DNA from: Xanthobacter agilis
Lineage (GTDB): Bacteria > Pseudomonadota > Alphaproteobacteria > Rhizobiales > Xanthobacteraceae
Reading direction: 5' to 3'
DNA length: 64,000 nucleotides
NCBI RefSeq assembly: GCF_021730435.1
Contig: NZ_JABWGX010000009.1
Location: 62,001-126,000, forward strand
How positions within the stretch are numbered: position 1 is the stretch's first letter; every line of letters begins with the position of its first letter. This document shows, piece by piece, positions 27,730 through 36,403 of the stretch. A program made the translations under genes and the position numbers. Below the pieces are notes generated by a model. The model searched no databases. It was not told the DNA's origin and saw nothing but the letters and a program-made list of their open reading frames with translations.

Positions 27730-28110
27730 ATGAAGACCTGTCTCGTGGTGGATGATTCCGGCGTGGTGCGAAAAATTGCACGACGCATTCTGGAACGTCT
27801 CGGTTTCCTGGTCGAAGAGGCCGTCAACGGGCAGAACGCCCTCGAATCCTGCGACCGAGCCATGCCGGATGTCATTCTGCTCGACTGGGAAATGCCGGTT
27901 GTCAGCGGCATAGAGTTTTTGCGTCTGCTCAGGGCACGCGAAGGCGGAACAGTGCCGAAGGTGATCTTCTGCACCAGCCTGAATGACATGTCCCATATCG
28001 CCGAAGCCCTTGAGGCGGGTGCGGACGAATACATCATGAAACCGTTCGACGACGAAATCCTGCATGAAAAGCTGGAAGCGGTAGGTCTGGCGGAGAAGGA
28101 TCTTCTGTGA
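27730..28110 (+). CDS. cheY: CheY-like single-domain response regulator
   Basis: A 126-residue stand-alone receiver. The start at 27730 gives MKTCLVVDDSGVVRKIARRI, with GGAG about 9 nt upstream; the upstream open frame to 27634 has no receiver features. The acidic pair DD is at residues 8-9, the phosphoacceptor lies in VILLDWEMP, the Thr/Ser switch in IFCTSL, and the conserved Lys in YIMKPF. It probably accepts phosphate from CheA and acts on the motor or as a phosphate sink. It overlaps cheB by 4 bp. A second cheY is at 33016. Confidence 0.9.
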   Translation: MKTCLVVDDSGVVRKIARRILERLGFLVEEAVNGQNALESCDRAMPDVILLDWEMPVVSGIEFLRLLRAREGGTVPKVIFCTSLNDMSHIAEALEAGADEYIMKPFDDEILHEKLEAVGLAEKDLL

Positions 28111-29294
28111 CGGTTTCCCGCTCTGCTCCCGATTCGCCCACGCAGGCTCCACTCATCCGGGTGATGGTCGTGGACGATTCCGTGTTCGTCCGCGGTATTG
28201 TCGCGCGCTGGCTGGGCGAAGATCCGACGCTTGAAGTGGTGGCCACCCATGCCAATGGACGGCGGGCGGTGGACGACATGGCTCGGTCCCAGCCCGACGT
28301 AGTCATTCTCGACCTCGAAATGCCGGAAATGGATGGGCTGACGGCGTTGCCGCTCATCTTGAAGCAGAGGCCGGGTACGATGGTGGTGGTTGCCTCCACG
28401 CTGACGCGTCGGGGGGCTGAGGTGAGCCTGAAGGCACTGACCCTCGGTGCGGCGGATTATCTGCCGAAGCCGGAGGCCGGTGCCGGCATGTTCAACGCGG
28501 ACGACTTCAAGCGGGAGTTGATCGCGAAGGTCCGCAGCCTGGGTGCGAAGGCGCAGCGTCGACGTGGCGTGGCCGATGCGGGGCGCGCTGCGGCGCCCAG
28601 CGGTGTGCCGGCGCCCCGCGCGGTTGCTGGAGCCGGAGCGGCGGCCGCGATCACGCCGCGGCCTGCTGCGTCCGCTGCGGCAATGCGACTGCGGCCCTAT
28701 TCCATGTCGCCGGTGGCGGTGTTGGCGGTGGGCAGTTCCACCGGTGGGCCTCAGGCTCTCACCCGGCTATTTACGGAGATCGGCCCGCACCTGAAGCATA
28801 TTCCGGTCCTCATCACCCAGCACATGCCGCCGACGTTCACCGCGATTCTGGCTGAGCATGTCGGTCGCGCCGCTGGCCTTCCAGCCGCGGAGGGGACGGA
28901 TGGAACGGTGGTTCAGCCGGGCCATATTTATGTGGCTCCGGGCGGTCTTCACATGTTGGTGGAAAAGACGGCAGCTGGCGTTGTTCTCCGCCTTTCGGAC
29001 GCTCCGCCCGTCAATTTCTGCAAGCCGGCTGTGGACCCCATGTTCACAGCGATATCGGCTGCGTACCGACAAGGGGTGCTTGCGCTTGTTTTGACCGGGA
29101 TGGGAAGCGACGGGGCGAAGGGCGGCGGCGTGGTGGCGGATGCCGGGGGCAGCGTCATCGTTCAGGATGAAGAAACGAGTGTTGTGTGGGGCATGCCCGG
29201 TGCGACTGCCACGGCCGGAAACGCCTGCGAGATCCTGCCCTTGGACGGCATCGGCCGTAAGGTGGTCCGGTTGGTGGAAGGGGGGCGCCGGTGA
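28107..29294 (+). CDS. cheB: CheB, receptor methylesterase (GTG start)
   Basis: A 395-residue enzyme that demethylates and deamidates chemoreceptors. An N-terminal receiver (MVVDDSVFVRGIVARWL, phosphoacceptor in VILDLEMPEMDG) is joined by a long Ala/Pro linker to the esterase domain, with its catalytic Ser in VGSSTGGPQAL, His in LITQHMPPTF and Asp in GMGSDGAKGG. The GTG start overlaps the cheY stop and cheR overlaps its end, so cheY-cheB-cheR are coupled. Confidence 0.97.
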   Translation: MTVSRSAPDSPTQAPLIRVMVVDDSVFVRGIVARWLGEDPTLEVVATHANGRRAVDDMARSQPDVVILDLEMPEMDGLTALPLILKQRPGTMVVVASTLTRRGAEVSLKALTLGAADYLPKPEAGAGMFNADDFKRELIAKVRSLGAKAQRRRGVADAGRAAAPSGVPAPRAVAGAGAAAAITPRPAASAAAMRLRPYSMSPVAVLAVGSSTGGPQALTRLFTEIGPHLKHIPVLITQHMPPTFTAILAEHVGRAAGLPAAEGTDGTVVQPGHIYVAPGGLHMLVEKTAAGVVLRLSDAPPVNFCKPAVDPMFTAISAAYRQGVLALVLTGMGSDGAKGGGVVADAGGSVIVQDEETSVVWGMPGATATAGNACEILPLDGIGRKVVRLVEGGRR

Positions 29295-30148
29295 TTAATG
29301 CTTCCGATTATGATTTTTTCGTACGCTTTCTGAAGCAGAAATCGGGTTTGCAGCTATCTGACGACAAGCATTACTTGCTCGAAAGTCGCCTGATGCCGCT
29401 GTTGCGGAAATTCGACGTTCCGGACTTCTCGAAGCTCGCGGCTATGCTGCGGGACGGCTCTTCAACCATCATCGCCGCTGCCGTGGTCGAGGCCATGACC
29501 ACGAACGAAACCTTGTTTTTCCGGGACAAGGCGCCGTTCGAGGACTTCACGCGTACGATGCTGCCGGCATTGAGTGCGGCCCGGCCTCCGGGACACCGCC
29601 TGCGGATATGGTGTGCGGCGGCGTCGAGCGGGCAGGAGCCCTATTCTCTGGCTATTCTGTTGCTGGAGAACCCTGGGCTCGTTGGCCGACGTGAGGTGGA
29701 GATCCTGGGCACGGATCTGTCCAATGACGTGCTCGATCGCGCGCGCGCGGGCCGATATAATCAATTCGAAGTTCAGCGTGGCATGGGCGTTCAGATGCTC
29801 ATGAAGTATTTCACCAAGGTCGGAGATTCGTGGGAAGTCAAAGAGCAGGTCAGGAAGATGGTTCAGTTCCGGAAGTTCAATCTCCTGGAACCCTTTTCCG
29901 GCATGGGCACATTTGACATTGTATTTTGCCGGAACGTCCTGATTTATTTTGATCCGCCGACGAAGACGGATATTCTTGCCCGTATTGCGCGCGTATTGGC
30001 GCCCGACGGCTATCTGGTACTCGGCGCGGCTGAGACCGTGATCGGTGTAGGGGAGGCCTTCAAACCCTTGCCGCAGCATCGTTGCACCTATGTGCCGTGT
30101 GCAGCCTCAATGGAGAGGCGTCCGTCTCCGTTTGGCATCAAGGTTTGA
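29291..30148 (+). CDS. cheR: CheR, receptor methyltransferase (GTG start)
   Basis: A 285-residue SAM-dependent methyltransferase for glutamates of chemoreceptors. Conserved pieces are VVEAMTTNETLFFRDK, IWCAAASSGQEPYSLA (SAM-binding), EILGTDLSNDVLDRARAG, and DIVFCRNVLIYFD. The GTG start overlaps the cheB stop. It is the last intact gene of the plus-strand chemotaxis operon; the IS-rich segment begins downstream. Confidence 0.97.
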   Translation: MINASDYDFFVRFLKQKSGLQLSDDKHYLLESRLMPLLRKFDVPDFSKLAAMLRDGSSTIIAAAVVEAMTTNETLFFRDKAPFEDFTRTMLPALSAARPPGHRLRIWCAAASSGQEPYSLAILLLENPGLVGRREVEILGTDLSNDVLDRARAGRYNQFEVQRGMGVQMLMKYFTKVGDSWEVKEQVRKMVQFRKFNLLEPFSGMGTFDIVFCRNVLIYFDPPTKTDILARIARVLAPDGYLVLGAAETVIGVGEAFKPLPQHRCTYVPCAASMERRPSPFGIKV

Positions 30149-30529
30149 CTGCAAGCGGGCCTGAGGCCGGGATCCGGGACTGGCGGCGAAAGCGCATGTT
30201 GGGTTTTCGTGCCGAGGGGCTTCTTACGTTCGGGTCGATCTCAAGCAATGGGCGCGGGCGCGAAGAGGTCGTCATTGGGCTCGGGATCTGTTCCGGGTAT
30301 TCCAGTTCCGGAGCAGCTGCCGGCGAATTGCGCGACGAGGCGCCACAAACGTTGCCCGAATGGTGGGGCCAAGGCGCCGCCGATTCTCGCGACGAACATG
30401 TCCTTCGCTGGAAAAGGGCTTGCGCGGATAGACGTCATCCTCACTCCTGAATGGGCGGGGTCGACGTTGGAACTATTGTGACCATTGGTCCGCATCCGAA
30501 GCTTCACCGCGCCGCTCGTCAGTTTCTGG
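30149..30529. other. Unassigned DNA between cheR and the IS remnants
   Basis: About 380 bp with open frames on both strands but no recognisable protein. The minus-strand frame that contains the end of the first IS5-family remnant continues across most of it (to 30241) after a lost stop codon. It may be the outer part of the decayed element or old host DNA. No terminal inverted repeat could be assigned. Confidence 0.35.
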
Positions 30530-31034
30530 GTGCTGCTGATGAAGGCCTTCGCCCATAGCCTGACGGCAGCGATGAGGGCCAAGCCGAGGCCGCTCTCGGC
30601 CGTCGAGTTGTATCGGCTGTGGCGAGTCGGCAGGAGTTTCTCAGCTTGTCGAAGCAGCGCTCGATCCTGTTTGCAGGACATAGAAGTGATCGTCGACGGG
30701 GATCTGGATCTTCCGGCTTCGGCGCGTCGGGTTCATCGGCATGACACCGCGAGTCTCCATCACCTCCCGGACGTGGTCGGAATCGTAGCCGCGACCGGCC
30801 CGAAGGCCTTTCGGCGCTGGTCCGTCGCCATCGAGGAGCGGTAGGGCGCGGGTGTCGTCGTCGGCCTGGTCCGACGGGACGTCGACAGCTATGAGGAGCT
30901 CGATGCTGTTGGTGCACAGATGCATTTTGGTGGAAAACGCAGCTCGCGAGCACCCGAGACTCTGTCTCGCTGTCCGTGCCTTTCACCAGCGGGCCAGCGG
31001 TGCGCCCCGATGACGGTGATGCCGATCATATGAA
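30530..31034 (-). pseudogene. IS5-family transposase remnant A (frameshifted)
   Basis: The minus strand encodes the C-terminal half of an IS5-family DDE transposase spread over three frames. Recognisable pieces in order are MIGITVIGAHRW (from 31034), FSTKMHLCTNSIELL-like sequence, RGYDSDHVREVMETRGVMP, RKIQIPVDDHFY, IERCFDKLRNSCRLAT and TAESGLGLALIAAVRLW. At least two frameshifts and loss of the N-terminal third make it inactive. No inverted repeats were assigned. It lies head-to-tail with remnant B. Confidence 0.8.
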
Positions 31035-31074
31035 GCGTCTCGCCGCCCCCTTCGGCGTCATTTAGGCCGTCGAC

Positions 31075-31255
31075 TCATAGACTCAGACACCAGATCCTCG
31101 CAGCGACGAGTTTGACGGCGGCGAGGAAGTTGGCTGGGTCTTTGTCATAACGTGTGGCGATGCCTCGGAACTGTTTGATCCGGTTGAAGAACCTCTCCAC
31201 AAGGTTACGCTGCCTATAGACCCAGCTCGAAAAGGCGAAGCGGCCCTTGCGATTC
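31075..31255 (-). pseudogene. IS5-family transposase remnant B (C terminus only)
   Basis: The minus strand encodes the last 60 or so residues of a different IS5-family transposase: WVYRQRNLVERFFNRIKQF, RGIATRYDKDPANFLAAVKL and VAARIW, ending at the stop at 31075. Similarity stops abruptly at 31255, where the left inverted repeat of the neighbouring IS element begins, so that element truncated it. The upstream part of this transposase is not found on the far side, which implies a deletion. Confidence 0.85.
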
Positions 31256-32130
31256 GGCGGTGTGGACGGTTTTCCGCCGGTTGAGGCGGAGGGGATTCCC
31301 TTTTTGTGCTTTCGGTGATTCATAGCGGGTCGGCTTTTGGCGAGGTCGACCATGCTGACGCGGATGACGGATGAGGATTGGGCAGTGGCTCTGGAGGTGT
31401 TCCGCGCCTGCCGGTCGCGACGCGGCGACAAGGGCCGCGACGATCGTAAGTTCCTCGAAGCCATGCACTATTTCACCGTGCACAACATCTCCTGGCGGGC
31501 CCTGCCCGCCGAATTCGGACCCTGGAACAGCGTCTGGAAGCGGTTCTGGCGGCTGCGCCAGGCCGGCGTGTTCGAGCTGTTCTTCGAGACCCTGGCCTCC
31601 CTCAGCCGCACCGCGCATCTGGTCCAGATGTTCGATTCCACCGTGGTGCGCGCCCATGTTTCCGCCACCGGCGCAAAAGGGGGCAGCAAGGCCAGGCCCT
31701 CGGCCGCTCGCGCGGCGGCTTCTCCACCAAGATCCACCTCAAGAGCGACTTCGATGGCCACCCGCTCGCCTTCCACCTGACCGGCGGCGAGGTCGGCGAC
31801 AGCCCGCTGTTCAAGCTGCTGTTGGATCTGGGGCCGGACGTCACGCCACGCGCGGCGCTCGCCGACAAGGGCTATGACGCCAAGGCCAACCGGGCCATTG
31901 CCCGGGCTCGGGGCATCGCGCCGGCCATCCCCTTCAAATCCAACGCGAAGCACCCGCCGGCCTTCTTCCCGAAGGCGCTCTACCGGGGCCGTGCCCGCAT
32001 CGAACAATGCTTCGGAAAACTGAAGCGATTCAAGCGCGTCGCCCTGAGCTGCGAGAAGACCGAATGCGGCGTCGCCGCCATCGTCGCCCTCGCCCTGAGC
32101 TTCATCCTCATCAAATCCGTCCACACTGCC
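31256..32130 (+). mobile_element. IS5-family insertion sequence (about 875 bp, IS427-like layout)
   Basis: Imperfect terminal inverted repeats bound the element: the left end at 31256 reads GGCGGTGTGGACGGTTTT and the right end at 32130, reverse-complemented, reads GGCAGTGTGGACGGATTT (two mismatches in 18). Inside is a two-frame transposase. The right end abuts CTAG (32130-32133), the usual target of this IS group, but no CTAG copy flanks the left end, where older IS DNA is found. This indicates a rearrangement after insertion. Confidence 0.85.
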
Positions 32131-32133
32131 TAG
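31352..32133 (+). CDS. IS5-family transposase in two overlapping frames (probable -1 frameshift)
   Basis: The first frame (31352-31780) encodes the N-terminal domain (MLTRMTDEDWAVALEVF, RALPAEFGPWNSVWKRFWRL) and the first catalytic Asp in LVQMFDSTVVRAHV. The sequence continues in the -1 frame as QALGRSRGGFSTKIHLKSD, LADKGYDAKANRAI (second Asp) and RARIEQCFGKLKRFKRVAL (Glu), ending at TAG 32131-32133. The switch point is at the run AAAAGGGGG near 31675-31683. Two-ORF frameshifting is known in this IS group; a simple inactivating mutation is the alternative. The stop codon lies at the element's target site and overlaps the cheZ stop on the other strand. Confidence 0.8.
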
Positions 32134-32834
32134 CGGAAAAGGCTGTCGATATCGTCCTGGGACACGACATTGGTGTCGTGGGAAAGAGCGGGACCATTCA
32201 GCAGCGCGGCATCCCCATCGCGGCTTTCCATCTCCTTGGCCCGTTCCACCAGTTCGGAGCCGCCCCAGATTTCCGTCATGCGCGTCACGCGCTCCTCAAT
32301 GAACACAAGAAGCTTGACCACCTTGCGGATGCGCTGACCGGTTATGTCCTGGAAGTTGCAGGCCTCGAATTGCCGGACAACTTCGTCTTGAATTTTGCGC
32401 GCAAGCTCTAGATCTTTATCAGACAGCCGGCTGACGAGCTGTTGGGTCAGGTTGTCGATCGACTCGGCGGCCGAAAGGATGGTCTCCGTCGCGCCCTCTG
32501 TATCGCTGACCACAGCCTCGAGCTCACTCGTGGCGCTGGTCAGGCGTTCGCCGCGCGGGCCTTCGGTATGGATGGTTGCGATTTCGTGTCGCGTATTGCG
32601 AATGGCATCCTGAATGGTCTCTATGCCCGACCAGAGAACGCTGCGATCTCGTTCACGCGCAAGTGTCGGATCGCGGTCCTGAAACTTGCGTATCTCCTCG
32701 CGCACTTCACCAAGCTGCGCCAGAATACTGTTGATTTGGCTATCGAACGATGTCAGCGCCGGGACGCCTTCCGCTTCATTTCCGCCGTTGGTCTTGGCGG
32801 TCTCGATACGGAATGGACGACGCGCGCCTGACAT
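32130..32834 (-). CDS. cheZ: CheZ, CheY-P phosphatase
   Basis: A 234-residue protein. The start at 32834 (MSGARRPFRIE) has AGGAGAG 6 nt upstream. The long central helices carry the CheZ active-site segment QDITGQRIRKVVKLL with Asp163 and Gln167, matching the catalytic Asp/Gln pair of enteric CheZ. The C terminus SQDDIDSLFR is the CheY-tethering peptide. CheZ dephosphorylates CheY-P. It converges on an IS element whose end abuts its stop codon, and it diverges from cheY at 33016. Confidence 0.93.
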   Translation of the reverse strand: MSGARRPFRIETAKTNGGNEAEGVPALTSFDSQINSILAQLGEVREEIRKFQDRDPTLARERDRSVLWSGIETIQDAIRNTRHEIATIHTEGPRGERLTSATSELEAVVSDTEGATETILSAAESIDNLTQQLVSRLSDKDLELARKIQDEVVRQFEACNFQDITGQRIRKVVKLLVFIEERVTRMTEIWGGSELVERAKEMESRDGDAALLNGPALSHDTNVVSQDDIDSLFR

Positions 32835-33015
32835 GCAACTCTCCTGAACGCTCGAGCACTTGGCTCTGATCTTATAAGACCCAAAAAGGCCCACCGAAAG
32901 CCCCTAGCGTCGCCCACTGCAAGCTTCATGCAAGCTCCTGACGGCAGAAGGGGCTTGCATGCGGCGGCAGCGCCGTGCGAGGGGAAGATTTTCTCGCTCG
33001 TTTGCGGAGTGTGAG
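32835..33015. promoter_or_regulatory. Divergent region between cheZ and cheY
   Basis: A 181-bp segment between divergent starts; it must provide initiation for cheZ (minus) and cheY (plus). The AGGAGAG ribosome-binding site of cheZ is at its left edge. No confident promoter elements were identified. Confidence 0.4.
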
Positions 33016-33399
33016 ATGGCGATTGACCTTACGATGCCGGTCCTCGTGGTGGATGATTATAAGACGATGGTTCGGATCATCCGCAATCTCCTGAAGCAGA
33101 TTGGATTCGAGGATGTGGACGAGGCCTCGGACGGTGCCGAGGCTCTCACCAGGCTGAAGGAGCGCAACTACGGCCTCGTGATTTCCGATTGGAACATGGA
33201 GCCGATGACAGGCTACGAGCTTCTCAAGCAGGTGCGCAGCGATGACGCGCTGAGTAGCATTCCCTTCATCATGATCACGGCCGAAGCTAAGTCGGAAAAC
33301 GTCATCGCGGCGAAAAAGGCAGGCGTGAACAACTACATTGTTAAGCCCTTTAACGCGCAGACTTTGAAGGGCAAGATCGATGCGGTGTTCGAGGGCTGA
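33016..33399 (+). CDS. cheY: CheY, chemotaxis response regulator
   Basis: A 127-residue receiver starting at 33016 (MAIDLTMPVLVVDDYKTMV). It has the full CheY set: DD pair, phosphoacceptor in LVISDWNMEPMTGYE, Thr in FIMITAEAKSENV and Lys in NYIVKPFNAQTL. The sequence is much closer to motor-binding CheY proteins than the 27730 paralogue. It lies opposite cheZ, so a CheY/CheZ kinase-phosphatase pair is adjacent. Confidence 0.96.
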   Translation: MAIDLTMPVLVVDDYKTMVRIIRNLLKQIGFEDVDEASDGAEALTRLKERNYGLVISDWNMEPMTGYELLKQVRSDDALSSIPFIMITAEAKSENVIAAKKAGVNNYIVKPFNAQTLKGKIDAVFEG

Positions 33400-34068
33400 C
33401 AGCGACTGCGCGTCTTGACGGGGGGGCGGCCTCCTGCCTGCCTTTCCTTTCTCCTCGGCGCATGCGCGGGTGCCGCAGCTTCGGGTGTTTGCGGCGTTTG
33501 CGCTCCCGTTGGCGGGGCGGGTGCCTGTCTCGAGAATGGTGTCGGGGGGTGGTGTTGTCTGATCGGGCAATGCTAGTGCTCTGCACGCCGGCCGTTGGGC
33601 GCTGTCGCCTCATCAGGGCGTCGCGTCGGAATGCGGCGAGAAGGCTCTGGCGCGGGGTTGTTTTCCGAATGGTGTCTTAAGTCGGCGGTGTGCGCCGCGG
33701 CCACAACGGATTCGCGTGCTGCCGGCGGGGTTAGGCGCGGTCATAGCGATGGGGCGCTCTTAAGCACATAATGCGAATTCTGTCGAGTTCGAAAACTATT
33801 TATTTTAGTCCCATTGAGGGGCCATTTTATTGATTTGAATCAATTGTTCGCTGGAGTGTGACATCGCTTGTTCCATTTTACGGGAGGTTCGGCGGGGACC
33901 TCTGCCAGTATGGAATTATTAATATCAGGTTAACGTAGTTGCTCGGATTGCCGCGGCGGGAATCGCGAATATGCTACCTATCAGTGTCGGCGCCCCTGGG
34001 GGAACCGTCGTTCCGCGTCTGTGGCGGAGCGCGGGCAGGGTGCACCGGCTAGCGGTATGGAGGGTAGC
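33400..34068. other. Intergenic region upstream of ftcR, with an AT-rich core
   Basis: About 670 bp without a recognisable gene. The first part is GC-rich; from about 33770 to 33935 it becomes clearly AT-rich, unlike the rest of the window, and contains a perfect FNR/FixK-type palindrome at 33830-33843. This looks like the control region of the flagellar regulator gene at 34069. Open frames in the GC-rich part have no protein features. Confidence 0.5.
33830..33843. promoter_or_regulatory. Perfect FNR/FixK-type box (TTGAT-N4-ATCAA)
   Basis: The sequence TTGATTTGAATCAA matches the FNR/FixK consensus at all ten specified positions. It sits in an AT-rich non-coding segment 226 bp upstream of the ftcR ATG. 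CRP/FNR-family regulators that bind such sites respond to low oxygen or to related cues. The distance to the gene means a long leader or control of an unseen start. Confidence 0.6.
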
Positions 34069-34740
34069 ATGTATGTGGTCGTGGACGAGCGGCCGTCCGT
34101 CATCGAAAGCTATGTTGGGGCTTTCTCTCGTGAAGGGGTCGCTTCTCAGGGGTTCACGCATGGCGAATTTCGCGATTGGATTCTGACTACCTGCGAGGAA
34201 GATCTTTGCGCCGTCGAAAGTTTCGTGGTCGGAGATGTGGATGGACGCATCGGTTATCCGGATCTCATTCGAGGCTATTCGAGTGCGCCCATCATTGCGC
34301 TTGAGGATGTCAAGTCTCTCACGCACACGTTAGAGCTGTTTACTGCTGGGATCGACGACGTCGTTCGCAAGCCCGTTCATGTGAAAGAGATTATGGCGCG
34401 CGCGGATGCGGTGTGGCGCCGGGTGCGTGCGGGAGAGCCGCAGGCAGTGGATTGCAACCGGTTGAAGGTGTTCTTCGATGGTCGGGACCCGGAAGTCGAT
34501 GGTGAGCCCCTCGCTCTTCCGCGACGCGAGCGTCATATCCTCGAATATCTTGTGAAGAACAGCAAGCGTCGGGTCACCAAGACTCAGATCTTCAATACTA
34601 TCTATGGTATTTTCAATGACGACGTGGACGAGAGCGTTATTGAAGGCCATATGAGCAAGCTGCGCAAGAAGTTGCGTCTGAAGCTTGGCTATGACGTCAT
34701 CGATGCGAAGCGTTATTTGGGGTATCAGTTTGTAGCCTGA
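34069..34740 (+). CDS. ftcR: FtcR/Rem-type flagellar response regulator
   Basis: A 223-residue OmpR-class regulator. The start at 34069 (MYVVVDERPSVIESYVGAF) matches the N terminus of the FtcR/Rem family, the transcriptional activators of flagellar genes in Brucella and Sinorhizobium. An atypical receiver (about 1-120), whose phosphoacceptor region VVGDVDGRIGYPDL departs from the usual LD-xxMP pattern, is followed by a winged-helix domain (LPRRERHILEYLVKNSKRRV, SVIEGHMSKLRKKLRLKLG, YLGYQF). No cognate kinase is adjacent, and orthologues are thought to act without a partner kinase. Confidence 0.88.
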   Translation: MYVVVDERPSVIESYVGAFSREGVASQGFTHGEFRDWILTTCEEDLCAVESFVVGDVDGRIGYPDLIRGYSSAPIIALEDVKSLTHTLELFTAGIDDVVRKPVHVKEIMARADAVWRRVRAGEPQAVDCNRLKVFFDGRDPEVDGEPLALPRRERHILEYLVKNSKRRVTKTQIFNTIYGIFNDDVDESVIEGHMSKLRKKLRLKLGYDVIDAKRYLGYQFVA

Positions 34741-35057
34741 GTTTCGTGCTTCGCGCCGACCTTCGCCTTCTCTTTCGGCCGGATCATTCTGGTCGGAGGA
34801 GAAGGGGATTTAGAATAAAGTGGTGCGTGATAGCTTGGCTTACAAGCGTCTACGATGCGAATGGTTGTCGGCGTCACCGCCGAGGGGGTGTCGGTCCCGC
34901 GCTCTCTGTGCGCTCGCGCAAAAGGCGCAGCCGGCGAAGGTGTTTGGCTCACCGTAGCGGCGGGGATGGGACGAGGCTTCCGGTCCGGCCTTTGGCGGGC
35001 GCGCTCTGCCGCAACCGAAGTGCGTCATCCGAAATATAACGTCCCTTCTCCCATTTT

Positions 35058-35083
35058 TCAGGTGGTCGCTTCAGGTGGTCGCG
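35058..35083. repeat. 13-bp tandem duplication
   Basis: The unit TCAGGTGGTCGCT occurs twice in succession (the second copy differs at the last base). It lies in non-coding DNA. Confidence 0.7.
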
Positions 35084-35972
35084 GGGAATTGCGGGAGGGT
35101 GTTGGTGGTGCCCTTCAGGGGGGCGGGGCGTCCTTGCTCGGGGGGTGACCAGACGGATCTTGGCTTCAGGCCGTGGCGCGTAGAGTGTGCGGCGAGCGTC
35201 CGCCCCCGAACCGGGTCGCGAGTTGCCGAGACTGCGCTTGTCTTTATTTCGCTGGTGATCCCAGAGCGGGGCCTCTTGAGGTCGGCACTCGGCGCGATGC
35301 GGAGAGGGTGGTGATGTAGAGGGCGTCTTGCACGTTGCGGCGCCCGTACCGGGTGCGCCGCACTCGCCGCCATGTGCAGCTTTCCCGAGTCGCATGTCGT
35401 TTGGAACGACGGCGCTTCGCTTCGGCGCAGGGGCCGGAAGAATGTGGCCGGGCTTCTGATCGGAACGCTGGTACCTGCTGAACCGCATTGCTCTCCGATC
35501 AGCCGTTCCTGCGCGGACACGGTTGCGGTTCTGTGTGCTGGCGGGGGCTGCGCTCCTGGAGGCCTTGAATTGCTTCGGTGCCGATGTCGCGCGGCGTCTA
35601 TTGAGGTCTTTGGCTCGGGGCGGCCCGCGCGATGCGGTTGGACCCGGTCTGGGGGCGGCTTGTGTCGCGTGGGGGGGCCAGACTCCGGGCCAGCGAGCGA
35701 AACAGATGTGCGAGGCCTGGCGCCGCTTATGGTCAGGAGGCCCTAAGGGGAGCTGAACGGCGGGTCGCCCGGCGGGGTCATCACGACGCCATGGCTCAAA
35801 CGCACGTGCGCCCAGCCCAGAGGGACACCATCGGCTCCTCAGTGGTGCTTTTTCGCGTTGTCTGCGCTCGCGCCGGCATGAAAGACCCTACCACGGTGTT
35901 GACGGACCGAGGCCGACGTCCATCTCTGATCGTCGTGTTCGGGTGTACTGGCCTACGGCGAGCTGATGGGGC

Positions 35973-36017
35973 GCGCCTGCCATGTTCGCCGCGCCTGCCA
36001 TGTTCGCCGCGCTTGCC
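35973..36017. repeat. 18-bp tandem repeat, 2.5 copies
   Basis: The unit GCGCCTGCCATGTTCGCC occurs twice exactly (35973-35990 and 35991-36008), followed by a partial third copy with one mismatch. It lies in the long non-coding stretch. Confidence 0.75.
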
Positions 36018-36403
36018 GAGGGTGCGGGGGTGAGTGCCGATGTGACATTCTGGAAGCAGACGGCGCAAATACGGCGCATCTGTCACAGGGGGTGTGACAC
36101 TGGGGAAGCGGGGCATCGCCGACGGTTCGATCAGGAATAAGCCGCTGAGGCCATGGGGTGGCACTCTTTTCGGGAAACGCTTCGCTCTCGCGAACCCGTG
36201 GCATTGATACATTTCCGGTAGTCGAGCGCAGTTGCGGAAGGTGTCGAAACTATGGCAAGTCTGTTGCTGGCCGGAGTGCTGGGGGTAATATCGTGCAGGG
36301 TGGTTTCCCGTGGGGCGCGGCGCAGATCAAGGATCTCTTCGTTCGGCTGGACATTCAGGCTGCGACCCAGCCAGGAGCGGCGGGGTCGCAGGGGGTGAAG
36401 GGA

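Larger units (their letters stand above)
34741..36403. other. 1.66-kb stretch without a recognisable gene
   Basis: Open frames occur on both strands but none shows domains, biased codon use or a convincing start. Two short tandem duplications lie in it (35058-35083 and 35973-36017). The sequence looks like eroded DNA or a large non-coding interval between ftcR and the downstream regulator. An unannotated RNA or a decayed gene cannot be excluded. Confidence 0.4.

Noticed and set aside
35970-36020. Possible CRISPR-like array
   Set aside because: The repeats are directly adjacent with no spacers and only 2.5 copies.
35796-36212. 138-codon minus-strand open frame containing a repeated KRGEHGRR-type segment
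   Set aside because: The repeat derives from the 18-bp tandem duplication in non-coding DNA; nothing else supports a protein.
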